DNA from: Oscillospiraceae bacterium
GTDB taxonomy: Bacteria; Bacillota; Clostridia; Oscillospirales; Oscillospiraceae
Direction: 5' to 3'
NCBI GenBank assembly: GCA_902767395.1
Contig: CACXHI010000060.1
Span: forward strand, 1-6,947
DNA length: 6,947 nt
Both the position numbers and the translations under genes were made by a program. How positions within the stretch are numbered: position 1 is the first letter of the stretch; each line of letters begins with the position of its first letter. The notes under the pieces are model-generated. The model ran no database searches, had not been told where the DNA came from, and saw only the letters and a list, made by a program, of their open reading frames with translations. Positions 6,280 to 6,947 of the stretch are shown piece after piece.

Positions 6280-6312
6280 AACCCACCGAAAAAACGGAAA
6301 AGGAAGGATACT

Positions 6313-6947
6313 ATGGAAAAACTGTACGGAAAAGATCTGACCGTCCTTGCCTACAGGGCAAGGCTGCTGGCGGTTGAGGCGGTTCATCGGGCCTCTTCCG
6401 GACATCCCGGCGGTTCGCTGTCCTGCGCAGATGCGCTGACTGCACTCTACTTCAACGAGATGAATGTAGATCCTGCCAATCCCCAGTGGGCAGAGCGTGA
6501 CCGTTTCGTGCTCTCCAAGGGGCACTGTGCGCCGGCACTGTACGCGGTACTGGCTCTGCGCGGCTATTTCCCGGTGGAGGATCTGCAGCAGCTTCGCTCC
6601 ATCAAGTCCCATTTGTCCGGCCACCCCGATATGCGCTACGTTCCCGGTGTGGATATGTCCACCGGCTCGCTCGGTCAGGGGTTGTCTACCGCAGTCGGCA
6701 TGGCGCTGTCCGCCAAAATCGAAGGCAAGACCTATCGCACCTACGCGATTTGCGGCGACGGTGAGGTGGCCGAGGGGCAGATTTGGGAGGCTATGATGTC
6801 CGCCGCCAAGTGGGAGCTGGACAATCTCTGTGCTTTCATCGACGTAAACGGTCTGCAAATCGACGGCGCGACCAAGGACGTTATGCCCACCGAGCCGCTG
6901 GACAAAAAGCTGGAGGCCTTCAACTGGCACGTCATCAAGATCGACGG
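6313..6947 (+). CDS. tkt: Transketolase, N-terminal (TPP-binding) subunit, cut at the window end
   Basis: 211 complete codons from the N-terminal half of transketolase, which with a separate C-terminal subunit moves two-carbon units between sugar phosphates in the non-oxidative pentose phosphate pathway. Conserved stretches: SSGHPGGSLSCADALTALYF at 28-47, RDRFVLSKGHCAPALYA at 62-78, SGHPDM at 102-107, TGSLGQGLS at 117-125, the thiamine diphosphate motif CGDGEVAEGQIWEA at 147-160, and DVNGLQIDG at 177-185, whose asparagine completes the Mg-TPP site. The start ATG follows an AGGAAGG ribosome site (6301-6307) by five bases. It is probably co-transcribed with the LtaS-like gene, since only 33 bases separate them and no promoter or terminator is visible. 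The split-subunit reading rests on family resemblance and likely clade; the window ends before the point (about residue 270-280) where a split subunit would stop. Confidence 0.93.
   Translation, partial: MEKLYGKDLTVLAYRARLLAVEAVHRASSGHPGGSLSCADALTALYFNEMNVDPANPQWAERDRFVLSKGHCAPALYAVLALRGYFPVEDLQQLRSIKSHLSGHPDMRYVPGVDMSTGSLGQGLSTAVGMALSAKIEGKTYRTYAICGDGEVAEGQIWEAMMSAAKWELDNLCAFIDVNGLQIDGATKDVMPTEPLDKKLEAFNWHVIKID

Overview
The window looks like chromosomal DNA from a fairly GC-rich member of the Bacillota, most likely a gut-type clostridium of the Oscillospiraceae/Ruminococcaceae kind. This is inferred from strong AGGAGG-type ribosome binding sites, sigma-A promoters with exact 17-base spacers, an N-terminal-only transketolase subunit (the split form usual in Clostridia), a short NfeD/stomatin pair, and an F420-ligase-like protein of the type seen in Clostridia. 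I see no mobile element, CRISPR array, tRNA or rRNA.

Layout. (1) Positions 1-329, minus strand: the first 109 codons of a coenzyme F420-0:L-glutamate ligase-like protein, cut by the window edge, with its own promoter near 399-427. (2) 510-2572, minus: a two-gene operon with a 4-base ATGA overlap, encoding a THUMP-domain RNA methyltransferase followed by a diacylglycerol-kinase-family lipid kinase. (3) 2573-2707: a compact regulatory gap in which the promoter of the methyltransferase operon abuts, and would start transcription inside, the hairpin that looks like the terminator of the operon before it. (4) 2708-4110, minus: NfeD-like protein then an SPFH/stomatin protein, transcribed from a textbook TTGACA promoter at 4133-4161. 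(5) 4111-4362: divergent intergenic region holding the NfeD promoter, a plus-strand promoter and a perfect 12-base-pair leader hairpin. (6) 4363-6279, plus: an LtaS-like membrane sulfatase-fold phosphotransferase. (7) 6313-6947, plus: the N-terminal subunit of transketolase, cut by the window edge, 33 bases after the previous gene and probably co-transcribed.

How the genes fit together. Several products are membrane or lipid proteins: the stomatin/NfeD pair (membrane microdomain organisation), the LtaS-like enzyme (glycerol- or other phosphoryl-group transfer to an envelope polymer, releasing diacylglycerol if it uses phosphatidylglycerol) and the lipid kinase (could return diacylglycerol to phospholipid synthesis). 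The link between the last two is an inference from known LtaS/DgkB physiology, since they are in different operons. No wholly new system is evident. The most interesting points are the promoter-terminator overlap at 2605-2678, the leader hairpin at 4315-4342, the precise 11-residue repeat in the stomatin tail, and the LtaS-like enzyme with an unusual nucleophile motif.
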